Shown one piece after another: positions 1 through 12,000 of a stretch of 64,000 bases of DNA. Made by a program: the position numbers and the translations under genes. Numbering within the stretch: the first letter of the stretch is position 1; every line of letters begins with the position of its first letter. The stretch comes from Cladorhizidae sp. MBARI D1340-BT2 (taxonomy: Eukaryota > Porifera > Demospongiae > Poecilosclerida > Cladorhizidae). The notes beneath the pieces are model-generated. The model was not told where the DNA came from, searched no databases, and saw nothing but the letters and a program-made list of their open reading frames with translations. The stretch lies in assembly GCA_028752905.1 (NCBI GenBank), contig JAQNBH010000004.1:34077355-34141354 (forward strand), read 5' to 3'.

Positions 1-58
1 ATATTTCATTTCCCGTCTTCTAAGTAGTAGCATCGTATAGGCTTTCGCAGATTTGATC
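1..58 (-). CDS. LIG4: LIG4 exon 7, partial, with in-frame TAG
   Basis: Acceptor TGTGTTTAG|GATCAA at 59-60. In the phase set by exon 6 it reads [12 protein letters not shown] and then TAG at 20-22. CESLYD fits the family's V-C-x-x-L-H/Y-D stretch just before the catalytic domain. There is no GT in the rest of the visible exon, so a normal donor cannot skip the stop. It could be a nonsense allele, a base error or decay. A product ending here (254 residues) would lack the whole catalytic domain. Confidence 0.6.
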
Positions 59-3000
59 CTAAACACACAAGAAAGTGCACTCAGAGATTCAATAATAAGG
101 TCTGGTAAGGGAGTCTGGTAAGGGAATCCAATATCCTTGAAAATTATTCCACTGAACTATGGTGTGACGGCAATCCACGAAATTTTAGCTCGTCAAAAAA
201 ACAAGCGCCATGTGGTACATAGTGCAATATAATGAAAACATGCAAGTGAAAGGAACATCGTCACCTTTGCCATATCGCTGCAGACGTTGAAGAGATCCAC
301 GGCGTCAGGATGGAACTCAGAGAACACCGAATTCTCACTCAGACCAGTCTTCATGTTCTATATAACAAAGAAATAATTGCAGTACGTGTGTAATGTGTGT
401 ACACACCAGAGGGTGCAGTAGCACACCCTATATATATATAATATATGTACATGTATATATATACAGGTTTAACCATATGTATATCTCAAAATGGAAGACC
501 CTAAAACACCAAAATTCTACTTTGAACAGCAGCCCCTCAGCAGAGTAGGAGCAATGGCTTCAGATATCTCAAAATATACCTCCTGACTAACTACTTGCTT
601 ACAATTTTTTTGGTTGACCAGTTGACTACATGAGTAGGACACATTTTTTAAAGGACTCCTTAAATGTTTGTATCCCATTTGGTGTGAAAGAAGTGGCCTG
701 GCTAGGAGGGGAGAGAGAATGGTCTGTACTGGGCTGGCTAGGAGGGAACAGAGAAGGGTCATTGCTCAAACTTCAGAGCAGAATGTCCTACTATACACAT
801 GGCATGTATTTATTCTTTGCCAACAATGGAAGAAACATCGACTGAATAGACACGACCACGACCACGACCAAGTCCTTAACTTAGTATATTACAAGAAGTG
901 TCATAATCTACAGGAAGTGACGTAATGTCCCAATTAGTATGTTTGTGGTTCTGCCTATTGCTTTTGAGACAGGCTACCACAGAGCATGCTGCTGCGAGTG
1001 AAGTGCAGCTTTCTGTTGGTACAGATGTGCATGGCGGTCAAGCAGCAGCTGCAAGTAACCAGTTATGCTGCAAGTCTACTTGGAAGTGCCAAGCAGGAAA
1101 CCCTGCGACCACCAACATAGAGTACATTCAGACAGGTCACCTAATTTCTACTTTAAAAGTATACGTAGTGTGCAATAGCTGCATTAATATAGCTCACATG
1201 CCAGCATGTTGTCATAGCAACAAACTCAGAGACCAAATGTAATTATGTATTATTGTATAAACATTATCACATGTAGCCACCACAGTTCTCACTTGCCAGT
1301 GTTTAGTCAGCCATTAGTCAGCCAGTGAATTAGAAGTGTATTTCCCCTCACTTCAAGTGCACACACAGATAGCGCCATCACCACCTCACATGCTGCACGA
1401 CATCAGTGAGCCAGAAAAGTGCTCGATACCAAGCTATTAGAATGTGTCCGAAGGACCGAAACAGCAAGAGTATGACCACAAAACCGAATCTACACACGTA
1501 AGAACAACCTTGTCGTGATTCTCTGTTACCATACTTGCCCATTTTGGAATATTCTGACATGCAAGCTTTGCACCTCTCAAGGCAATGTATTGAGAAGACC
1601 CACACATCCACGACAATATAAGCTTCCAGAAGCCGGCAAAATGAAATTCCATTCGGTGGGTATAAATATGACTCCTCACCAAAATGTGACCCATTCAGAA
1701 AGAGGAGCGAACACACGCAGACAAAAAAAAAAGGCGCCAAAAAAACAATTTGCAAAACGTCATATAGCACGTGCCACTAAAGGGCAAATGGTTTTAGACA
1801 CGTGTACTTCAAAATGGATTTCCAACTCAAACTTAAGCATAGACAAGCTCTGTTTACCATTAGCCAGAGAATTGGCAAAGACGATCTGGAACAGATGGTG
1901 TTCATTTGCGAAGCAGTGCTCACTGAATCAACCGCGGAAGAAATAAAGTCAGCCTTTTCTCTATTCCGCGAGCTTGAACACCGAACCTTGCTCGGACCTG
2001 GGAAGTATGATTTCTTGCAAGAAACTCTGGTCAGTGTGGGCCGAAATGACCTTGCAAGCACGCTGTCGTCAATTACAAGAAACATCGTGACGTCGGGAGA
2101 CAAACCACCCGTTCATTCTTGGAGGTCGGTGCTGATGCAGATCTCGACTCGACTGAAAAAGGAGGACGTCAGAAAACTAGCTTATCTTTGCTCTTGCAAA
2201 TCGGACAAAGGACTGTCTTTGATGGAAGAATTGGAACGTAAGATCAAAATCTCCAATAACAACTTCGACTACCTCGCATGTCGTCTCAGAGAAATTGGAA
2301 GGCACGACCTCTCTCAATTGCTGCTAATGGGTGTGAGGGCAGTGGTCGCCGACGATGATAAGCTCAGCATGACGGTAGACTACAGCTTGAACATGGCGGA
2401 GAAAAGTCGAAGGAAAGTGCAAAATGGGAAAATTAGCACCGGCACGTCCAATCGGCCGTCTGGTGCGAAGTAACAAAGGCCAGCATCCATCACCTGCAGC
2501 ACTGTCACGTTATTGCACGTATGAGCACGCAATATAAGAAGTACAGCCATATGCATTGCTGCTATCGGCACACAGCGAAGCCTACGCACTCGAGAAAAGA
2601 CACACTAGTTATGGGACATGTCTTCGAATGTCGAAGGGAACAATATTTATATGACGTTGTATAGTTGACATATCTGTATCCAAATGATTGACAGTATTGG
2701 GTATGCTTGCCCGTCATTGTTGCATTCAATTAATACATTTTAAGAGAAAAGAAAAGACATCTTTATTGAATTAAATAAGCAACACTAGAAGCACTCTGCT
2801 GTGCATCTTGGTAAAGATGGGCAGGGCAATGTGTAAACACAAAGTGGAAGCTATTATATACTGGGGGAGAGGGGTGTGGTCAATGGAGGTAGTGGGAAAG
2901 AGTTAAGTTTAAGAACAGCTTGATGGTGTTTAAATCCTTAAGCTTAAGGGCTGCAAAAATAGGCTGTGATGCTGAAGGCAGCAATCAAGGATACCTCTTC

Positions 3001-6000
3001 TCCACAATGGAAGGATCATCTTTTTGACATATGTCCTCAATGGCATCTATAATTGCATCCAGTGAGTCTTTTGTAAAATGGCCAAGAGATCCAACTTCTA
3101 TGGCTTTTGAGAAACTCGATACCCTCTTCTCTGAGGAGAGGTGGGTGCCGATCTTACCCACTTCTCTGAGGAGAGATGGGAGCAGGTCTTACCCACTTCT
3201 CTGAGGAGAGGTGGGTGTAGATCTTACCCTCTTCTCTGAGGAGAGATGGGTGCAGATCTTACCCACCTCTCCTCAGAGAAGTGGGTGTAGATCTTACCCA
3301 CTTCTCTGAGGAGAGATGGGTGCAGATCTTACGCACTTCTCTGAAGAGAGGTGGGTGCAGATCTTACCCACTTCTCTGAGGAGAGGTGGGTGTAGATCTT
3401 ACCCACTTCTCTGAGGAGAGATGGGAGCAGATCTTACCCACTTCTCTGAAGAGAGGTGGGTGGAGATCTTACCCACTTCTCTGAGGAGAGATGGGAGCAG
3501 GTCTTAACCACTTCTCTGAGGAGAGGTGGGTGGAGATCTTACCCTCTTCTCTGAGGAGAGGTGGGTGTAGATCTTACCCACTTCTCTGAGGAGAGGTGGG
3601 TGGAGATCTTACCCTCTTCTCTGAGGAGAGGTGGGTGTAGATCTTACCCACTTCTCTGAGGAGAGATGGGAGCAGGTCTTACCCACTTCTCTGAGGAGAG
3701 ATGGGTGTAGATCTTACCCTCTTCTAGTGGGTGCAGTTCTTACCCACTTCTCTGAGGAGAGGTGGGTGCAGATCTTACCCTCTTCTCTGAGGAGAGTTGG
3801 GAGCAGGTCTTGTGTTTTGGTTCCTCAACTTCACTTCAGCTAGGATGTTCATGGATGCTTCTGTCAATGGCTACCAAGTCTGGACGCAAAGGGGAAAGAG
3901 AGTCTCTATCCACTTGAACTCCATCCAAATCTGCTTACAGCGCAAACTATATCTCTCACCAAGTTGAGCGACAGTCGAACGGTGTCAAGTTGTTGGTGTC
4001 CAAACCCAGGTTTTAGAATGAAGGACAGCTGACCAAGGGCAAGGCTCTTGTCACTAACCTTATTCCAGTTACTGTTCTCTTCCTCCAAGGTCCCAAGGTA
4101 ACCATTATGGTTTTACTCCAAGAGCACCAAGGTATTTATCAAATAATAATAAAGACATGCTTGATATTAAAACATTAAATAAAGAATGATAAATACCTCT
4201 AAACAAAGAGTAATTATGGTGGCCATGTTTCAAGTCCAGCCTCTTGAGAAGTAGCTCCCCAGCAGCCAGGCAAGTCCATTCCACAGTCTCGATTGAACCC
4301 CTCACACTTGGTGCTGGGCTGATGTGCAATGTCTCCTTCACTAGCTGTTCCTTTTGCCTTCTGGCCTATTCTAAGATGGTGGCTTCCTCCGACAAAATAG
4401 GATGACCATTACCCCATGCATGTTCAGCAATTACAGACTTCTTTTAGCACACTTTTTACAGGCATCTTGATGTTCTTTCACTATGGTCTCCAGTCTTCTG
4501 ATCGTCTCCCTATGTAGTATTTCCCACGGCTACAAAGGATGCGATACACAACACATGAGTGCTTCACTCTGCTCAGTTGTACCCTCAGAGTTCTTCCCGA
4601 TCTGAAAACGACTCTGATGTTGAACTTCCTGTAAATCCTCCTCATGTCTTCACTCATCCCTGCTACATAAGGAATCACTACAATAGGATCCTTCTTTTCA
4701 GACCCCTGATTGCCTGTATTGGTGTACTTATCTTCCTTACTGCGTTTAGATGTATATCTTCAGAGGAAAGGTTGATGAAGGCTTGCGGATAACCATTCTC
4801 TATAAAGATCTTATTCAAATGATGTTCTTCCTTCCAAAGGTCCTCCTTCTCAGTCACTACACTCCTGGCTCTATCATACAAGCTCTTCACCACTCCTCTT
4901 CTGACATGGATAGGGGGATGTGATCTATAATCAAGGTAGCGGTTGGTGTACGTGGGTCATCTGTAAACGGTTACAGTTAGCCTTCCATCTTCCTTCCTGT
5001 GTAGGTGGCAGTCCAGAAAGGGCAACAATCCAACCAGTTCAAGTTCCGTTTAATTGTTCATTTATTATTATTATTATTATTATTTAAAATTTTGTTCAGT
5101 ATTTGTGTTTGTATATTGTCAAGCCCTGAGTGAATATATTTAGAGTAGTGTATTTCGTACATAAACAAGATTCCTCTTCAAGGTCACCACCTGCCCTGCA
5201 CAAGTGGTTCAACGCTGGACCACACCCACCATCAAGCACAACACATGCAAGCTGGTGACACTTGGCAGGGAGTCAGGCTGAAGTACGTGTTTAAGGTGTT
5301 AAAACAGTCTCGCAAAGAAGGTGGTCTGGCGCTAGAGGTGGGTTGAGACAAGGAGAGGGACACTTCACATTATTAGTGTCCAGTGAGCATAAATAATGCA
5401 TGAGGCTGATTACTAATCAATAATCATGATTATTCTTTAACCCTTTCATGCCAACTTTTATAAAGGAAAATCGAAGACTATATACATCTTAAAATCAGTA
5501 CAGTGAATTATTTAAGTTCCATTCCGCCCTGCATTATTCAGTTCCATTCCACCCTGCATTATTCAGTTCCATTCCATCCTTCATGAGAGAGGGGACTTTG
5601 AAAAACGGGTGAAGCTTTACCAAATACAATTCCATTCCACATGAGACAGACGATTTTGTCATGGACATGAGCGAAGCCACAACACACTCCATTCCACACT
5701 GCATTACTCATCCACTCCACCCACACTATGTTGACTACAAGCACACCATAAGGAGATATCAGCACAGAATAGCTTGTATAGCTTCTTAGCAGTCCCTAGA
5801 ACAGTGTTTCCCAAACTTTTTAGCCCAGGGGCCGGTGGGGACTACCTTGAGTACATGTCGACATTGGGAGGGGGGGGGGGCGGGGGGTTGTTTCTGTATT
5901 TCTGGTACATGTGAAGCAGAAAACACATGACAGTTGCACAATGTAATCACAATCATGTGAAACATGGAATTGCTTCTGCTGTTCCATGATGACATCGATA

Positions 6001-9000
6001 TCAGGCTTGGGATGGGAAGAAGCCACTCTCACAGTGTCTTCCAAGTGCGCATCAGAGATCAAACTCAGGTACTTGGACCTTGGTGTACTTGATCCTGGGG
6101 AGAAAAACTGCTCACAGATGTATGTACTGCCAAACATGGCAAGGAACCTCTGGCTATTGGCAGCTAGGTTCGGGAACGTGTTGCGTGGCAGGGCCTTGTA
6201 GAATTCCTTCAGCTTCTTCTCCATAAACTGGGACTTGATGTCCATGTTGCTCTGCAGCTCAATCATCTCCAGCTGAAGCTCGACTGGAGCTTTGCTTGGG
6301 TCAGTTGTTGAATGGCATAGAGAAGATTTCAAAGTCCATGCTTCTCGACCTGTACTGCTCAAAGCGGCGCTCAAACTCTGTCTTCAGGTTTCCAACTTCT
6401 GCAGCATATCTCTGCCCATCAAAATCATTAGCTCTGTCCTCATGGTGCAGACTCTTCATGGCAGCGAAGTGATCGAGGATACCAGCCTCCAACTGAGTCT
6501 GCCAGAGCTGCAGCTTCACCTGAAATGCTTGCACACTCCCAAACAGGTTGTGGACAAGCTTCTCCTTGCCCTGCATGGAGACATTGAGCAAGTTCAGCTT
6601 CTCTGTAATGTCCACCAGAAAGGCCAAGTCGCACAGCCACTGAGGATTGGAGAGCTCTTGGACTGGCTTGCCCTTTATGCCAAGGAACATCTCCAGCTCT
6701 TCTCTGAGTTCCCAAAAACGTTTCAGAGTGCGTCCCCTGCTGAGCCAACGGATAGAAGCGAAGTAGAGCACATCTCCATAGTTGGCCTCGAGCTCTTCCA
6801 ACAGTTCCTTCAACTATCTGTGGTTGAGGGCATGCACTCTGATAAAGTTGACATGCGAGATGACCTTGCTCATCACTTCCTGGAAGCCAATAGTCTTTGC
6901 ACAGAGTGCTTCCTGGTGGATGATGCAATGGCACCAGACCAGGTCATGTGGCAGACCCCTCCTGTCCAGCTCAGCCGTGACTTGGCCTTGCAGTCCTCGT
7001 CTGGTCCCCAGCATGGAAGGTGTGCCATCTGTTACCAGCCTCTTGAAGTCTAGCTTTTGCTCCTGCATGGCCGTGTTGAGCTCAAGGAAGACATTCTCTC
7101 CAGTGCAATGTGTTCTTCATGGGGCAGAGAGAGAGGAGCTCCTCTGTGATGTTGCACTCTGCATCAACTCCCCTAATGAAGATGGCCAGCTGTGCAGTGT
7201 CGGTGATGTCTGTGCTCTCATCAAGGGCAAGAGAGAAGGCTGTGAACTCCGAGGCCAGGCTGTGCAGCTGCTCCTTCAGGTTCTTGGACAGATCTTCCAC
7301 CCGCCTGGTGACCATCGTGTTGCTCAGGCTGACAGCAGTGAAGGAGGAGGCTTTCTCAGGGCACATCACTTCAACAACTGCCTGCAGGCATTCCTTGATG
7401 TACTCGCCGTCTCTGAAGGGCTTCATTCGCTTGGCAATGATCTGTGACACCATGAAGCTGGCCTTCGTGGCAGCCTTGCCTTCATTGACTGGTCTGGTGA
7501 AGACGAACAGCTGTCTGGACAGCTTGGACTTGAGCTCTTTTGGCTTGGCAACTCGTTGTTCTCCTACCAGTCCATCATACCTGTAATACAGAAAGCAGGC
7601 AGCCTAGCGCACTGTTTTTGCCCTGAAAGATGAACTTACCCGTCTGAATGCTTTGACTGGTAGTGTCACCGGATGTTAAATAGCTTTGTAACAGCGAGGC
7701 TTTCTTGACAGATAGCGACACTTGCTCCTGTCTGAGATGAAGAAGAATTCCTTGGTCCATTCTTCATTGAAGGCTCGATTTTCCGCATCCACCTTCCACT
7801 TCTTTGGCAGTGCCATCCTGACCCTGCACTGTTGGAGGAGGAGGCAGCAATGTCCAAGGAGTCCAAATCCAAGGTGGAGAAGTCCAAACACACAGGATGT
7901 GAATGTTGCAAATTGGAGTGAATCTCGGGGAAATCTGCAGGGACTTGAGGCCAGTTCCTTTAAATAGGTTTTTGGCCTAGACCAATTACAACAGTCATGT
8001 TGTAAGTGTTAAACATGAGAAGTTTGTGCATGTGTTTATAATGTGGTGTGTTAATCATAGACAGTTTGTGTGTTAGCTAATATATACATGCAAGACAAGT
8101 TGGGCACTGTTCAGTTGGGGAGGGTATGTGGAGGGTGTGTCTCCACAAATACAGATTAAATATTTATGTGTAATTTAATTTGTAAAAAAATGCAGTCTTT
8201 TCTGATCATCATCCAGGGCTGGATCAGGGGGGGGGGGGGGGGGAGGGGGGGGGGGGCCCTGACTTTGGGAAACAAAGTCCTAGAACATGATACAGCTAGC
8301 CAAGAATGTTACACCTACATAGCTCTACACATCTAGACACAAGATTTACAGTACATGCATGTACTATATAGTTACACATATATGTACATACCTGTACATG
8401 TATGTATATAATGATTTACTGTATGCATATAGTAATCTACATACTATACATACCTGTACATGCATGTATATAATGCACATACATGTACAGTGTGTGTACA
8501 TATTTGTATATATAACAGCACACACATTAGTCTATATATGGATGTTGATTACAATGGTACAATCATGTGATGATAGTCTTAAAATTCTATTTAAGAATGA
8601 AATCAAGCTTGTGCCACTTATAGAAATGTAGAGTATGTAATGACCTTCTTGCCAGCACTGAATTTTTCAAATAGTATTATCCTTGAGTAGGCTTCTTCAT
8701 GCCAAATAGTAGCAGTAGAGTCTGCAGGATTGTTCCCCCTCCCTCCTCTATTATATACTGAGTAGCTATAGTATGTAGCTCTCCCTACTCTATTATATAC
8801 TGTGTAGCTATAGTATGTACAGTAGCTTTCCCTACTCTATTATATACTGTGTAGCTATAGTATGCAGCCTCCCTCCTCTATTATATACTGTGTAGCTATA
8901 GTATGTAGCTCTCCCTCCTCTATTATATACTGTGTAGCTATAGTATGCAGCTCTCCCTACTCTATTATATACTGTGTAGCTATAGTACTGCCCCTCCTCT

Positions 9001-12000
9001 ATTATATACTGTGTAGCTATAGTACCTCTCTCTCCTCTATTATATACTGTGTAGCTATAGTACCCTCCCTCCTCTATTATATACTGTGTAGCTATAGTAT
9101 GTAGCTCTCCCTCAGGCTCTATTATATACTGGTATGTACAGTAGCTCTCCCCCTCTATTATATACTGTGTAGCTATAGTATGCAGCTCTCCCCCCTCTAT
9201 TATATACTGTGTAGCTATAGTACCTCTCTCTCCTCTATTATATACTGTGTAGCTATAGTACCCTCCCTCCTCTATTATATACTGTGTAGCTATAGTATGT
9301 AGCTCTCCCTTCTCTATTATATACTGTGTAGCTATAGTATGCAGCTTTGCCTCCTCTATTATATACTGTGTAGCTATAGTATGTAGTTCTACCTCCTCTA
9401 TTATATACTGTGTAGCTATAGTATGCAGCTCTCCCCCCTCTATAATCATGCAGGATAGGTCTCTCTCCTCTACTGACTATGCAGCAAGTAACCAGTTCTC
9501 TTTCCTGTACCAAACTCTGCAGCCAGTTCTCTCTCCTCTATTGACTATGACGTCTTCACTGCCTCCACCTTAATCTGTATGATGGCTTGTAAGGGAACAC
9601 TGCTATATAGAGTTCAGGGACGCATACCAAGCTCCATCAACATGTAATTTACAAATGTGTGCACACAATGTTACAGTATGCAAAGAGAAAAGTCAAAATG
9701 AAGGAGTTTTCTATGAAATAGTCCTGCATGTACTGTATGTGTATATACTGTAGAAACTTCAAATAAGAACTCTATTCAATGACTTGCTAGTTGCATACAC
9801 TTGCTCACTCAGTGTTTCAGCTATGTAGATGCTACAGCCTTCATTACAGCCGATATGTCGAGTGAGTACATTTACGTCGATGAATGACCAAGTCCTCGTA
9901 ACTACATTGCCAACTGAGAGTTCGTAGAAAGTTGAAAGAATTAATCCTCCAAGAGGATAATTAGCAAGGGAAAGAACCAGTACACCACATTGCAGCACAA
10001 GTGCATAATATCTTTAGATAACACATGACTTTGTTCTAGACTTTACATAGCCAACTTCCATGGCTTCCTGCTCCACCTCAAAGCCACAATCACATTACCA
10101 TGTATGTATGTATGTGCGTGTGCGTGTGTGAGAGAGAGAGAGCTCATATTATTGTCTTGCATTGTATGACATCATCACATTTACAACTTTTCATTGTTAT
10201 AAGATCTACTGACAAAATCTTACCTGAAGTGTTATTGCTGCTAGCTAGAATAGGATGACTATACCTCCAGTACTCCTACACAGAGCTCCAGTAGGACTCA
10301 GGTGATGGCACATGGCATAAGTGCAAGTCCCTGGTGGTCATCTCAACCTACAAACTTTATGTTTTGCTACTGGTAAGAATTACATGTACAAGTCTCGATC
10401 TCAATATCTGACAAGCAAAAAGCTTATGGAGCTTCAACAGGACTGAGAGAGATGGCAAGCTGTGGTTCTGAGTCTGTGGCAGCCGAGACTCCAGTTCAGA
10501 ATCTGATGGAGCAAATCACTTGTCACTTGTGCAATGCTCTCTATTTGGAAGCAGTAATCCTGCCCTGTCTTCACTACTACTGCAAGAGCTGTGTGGCAGA
10601 GAGCATTAGTAATGGCACCATCCACTGCCCCCAGTGCAACCAGAGTCACAAACTAGGCTGGGACCAAGTGGACCAACTGTCCAGCAAGCACCAGACGAGG
10701 GAACTCGAAGCCTTCAAGTACGCCTGGTCCAAAACGGTGACCAAAGAGGAATCATCCGACTGCGAACTTTGTGCCGATCCGGTGCCATCCTCCGTGAACG
10801 CCTACTGCTACAACTGCTGCAAGTTCCTCTGTTCCTTCTGCGAGGAGGTGCATGCTCGTTTGAAGCAATTCACATGCCACACCGTGCTCACGCTACATGA
10901 AATGGCATTACAACAGCCACGAGATTTCCGCTACTTGTACGCAAAAAAAGCTCGCGCGAGGACAACTTGTCCGGCACACAACATGGACGTGAAGAATTAC
11001 TGCTACGAGTGCGATCGGCTTGTTTGCCGGGAGTGCAAGCTGACTCAGCACAAGCACCACAACTGCCAAAACATTTACGAGACGTCGGAAAAGGTGAAGC
11101 AGAAGTTGAACAAGAGCAGAGAGAGCCTGCTCGAACTCGATGCTCTACTCGACGAAACAAGGAAAAAGTTTGGAAACGATATCGAAATCATGAAGAAGGA
11201 AACGCTCGAGGCCAAAGATTTCATCAATCAGTCTTTCGATATCATTCTGCGTCTGTTTGAGAAATATCGCTCCAACCTACTCAAGAGTTTGGAGAACAAG
11301 CTAAAAGCCGAAGTGAGGGAACTCACGTCCAAAGAAATGTTACTTACCACGGCCCAAAAGAAGCTCCAAGCCCTCGCCGACCTCATAGAGCAGGAGGTCG
11401 AACACGGCAGCAGAGAGGATCTCGTCGGCATGCACAAGCAGATCCTCCAACAAGTGCTCGAGAAGGAGGATCTCTGCCGAGACAAGTTAGAGCCATCGGC
11501 AGATGTAGCGACGGGTCGATTCGCGCTGTACCTGATGTCGAGTGCACACATCATCGGCGCAATAGGGGACAGCCTCAAGCGGGCTGATCCAATCATGTGT
11601 TCTCTGGAGGGAAGTGGAGCCAAGTCCGCAGAGATTAACAAGGAGGCAAGGTTCACTCTCCTGGTGAACCAAAGCAACGATGCTCCATGCCAAGCACTGC
11701 AAAATGTCCACATCGACCTTTGTTCGGTCAACAAACGCACCAAGTGTGAAATTACGGTGCGAGCAATCAAAGGAAGCACGTACGAAGTGTCTTACACACC
11801 AAAAGTGCAAGGCAAGCACACCTTGAGCGTGAGGGTCAACGACCGACCGATCTCTGGCAACCCTTTCCATATCCTAGTCAAGAAACCCGTTTTGGACAGG
11901 AACGAGCCAGCATTGGTCATAGAAGGTGTGAAGAAGCTCAGCGATATTGCCATTCACCGTGACGGGACGCTCATTGGCACCCAGTACAAGGAAGGAGTGG

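Noticed and set aside
925..1242. 105-codon plus-strand ORF starting with a signal-peptide-like stretch ([14 protein letters not shown]) and several cysteines
   Set aside because: No recognisable domain, weak start context, AT-rich non-coding surroundings. One hydrophobic N-terminus is not enough to call a gene.
6292..7586. Plus-strand ORFs of 150-250 codons across the hAT element
   Set aside because: They are antisense shadows of the minus-strand transposase, whose peptide matches the family.
8832..9513. 205-codon minus-strand ORF repeating [10 protein letters not shown]
   Set aside because: By-product of a 42-bp repeat divisible by three.
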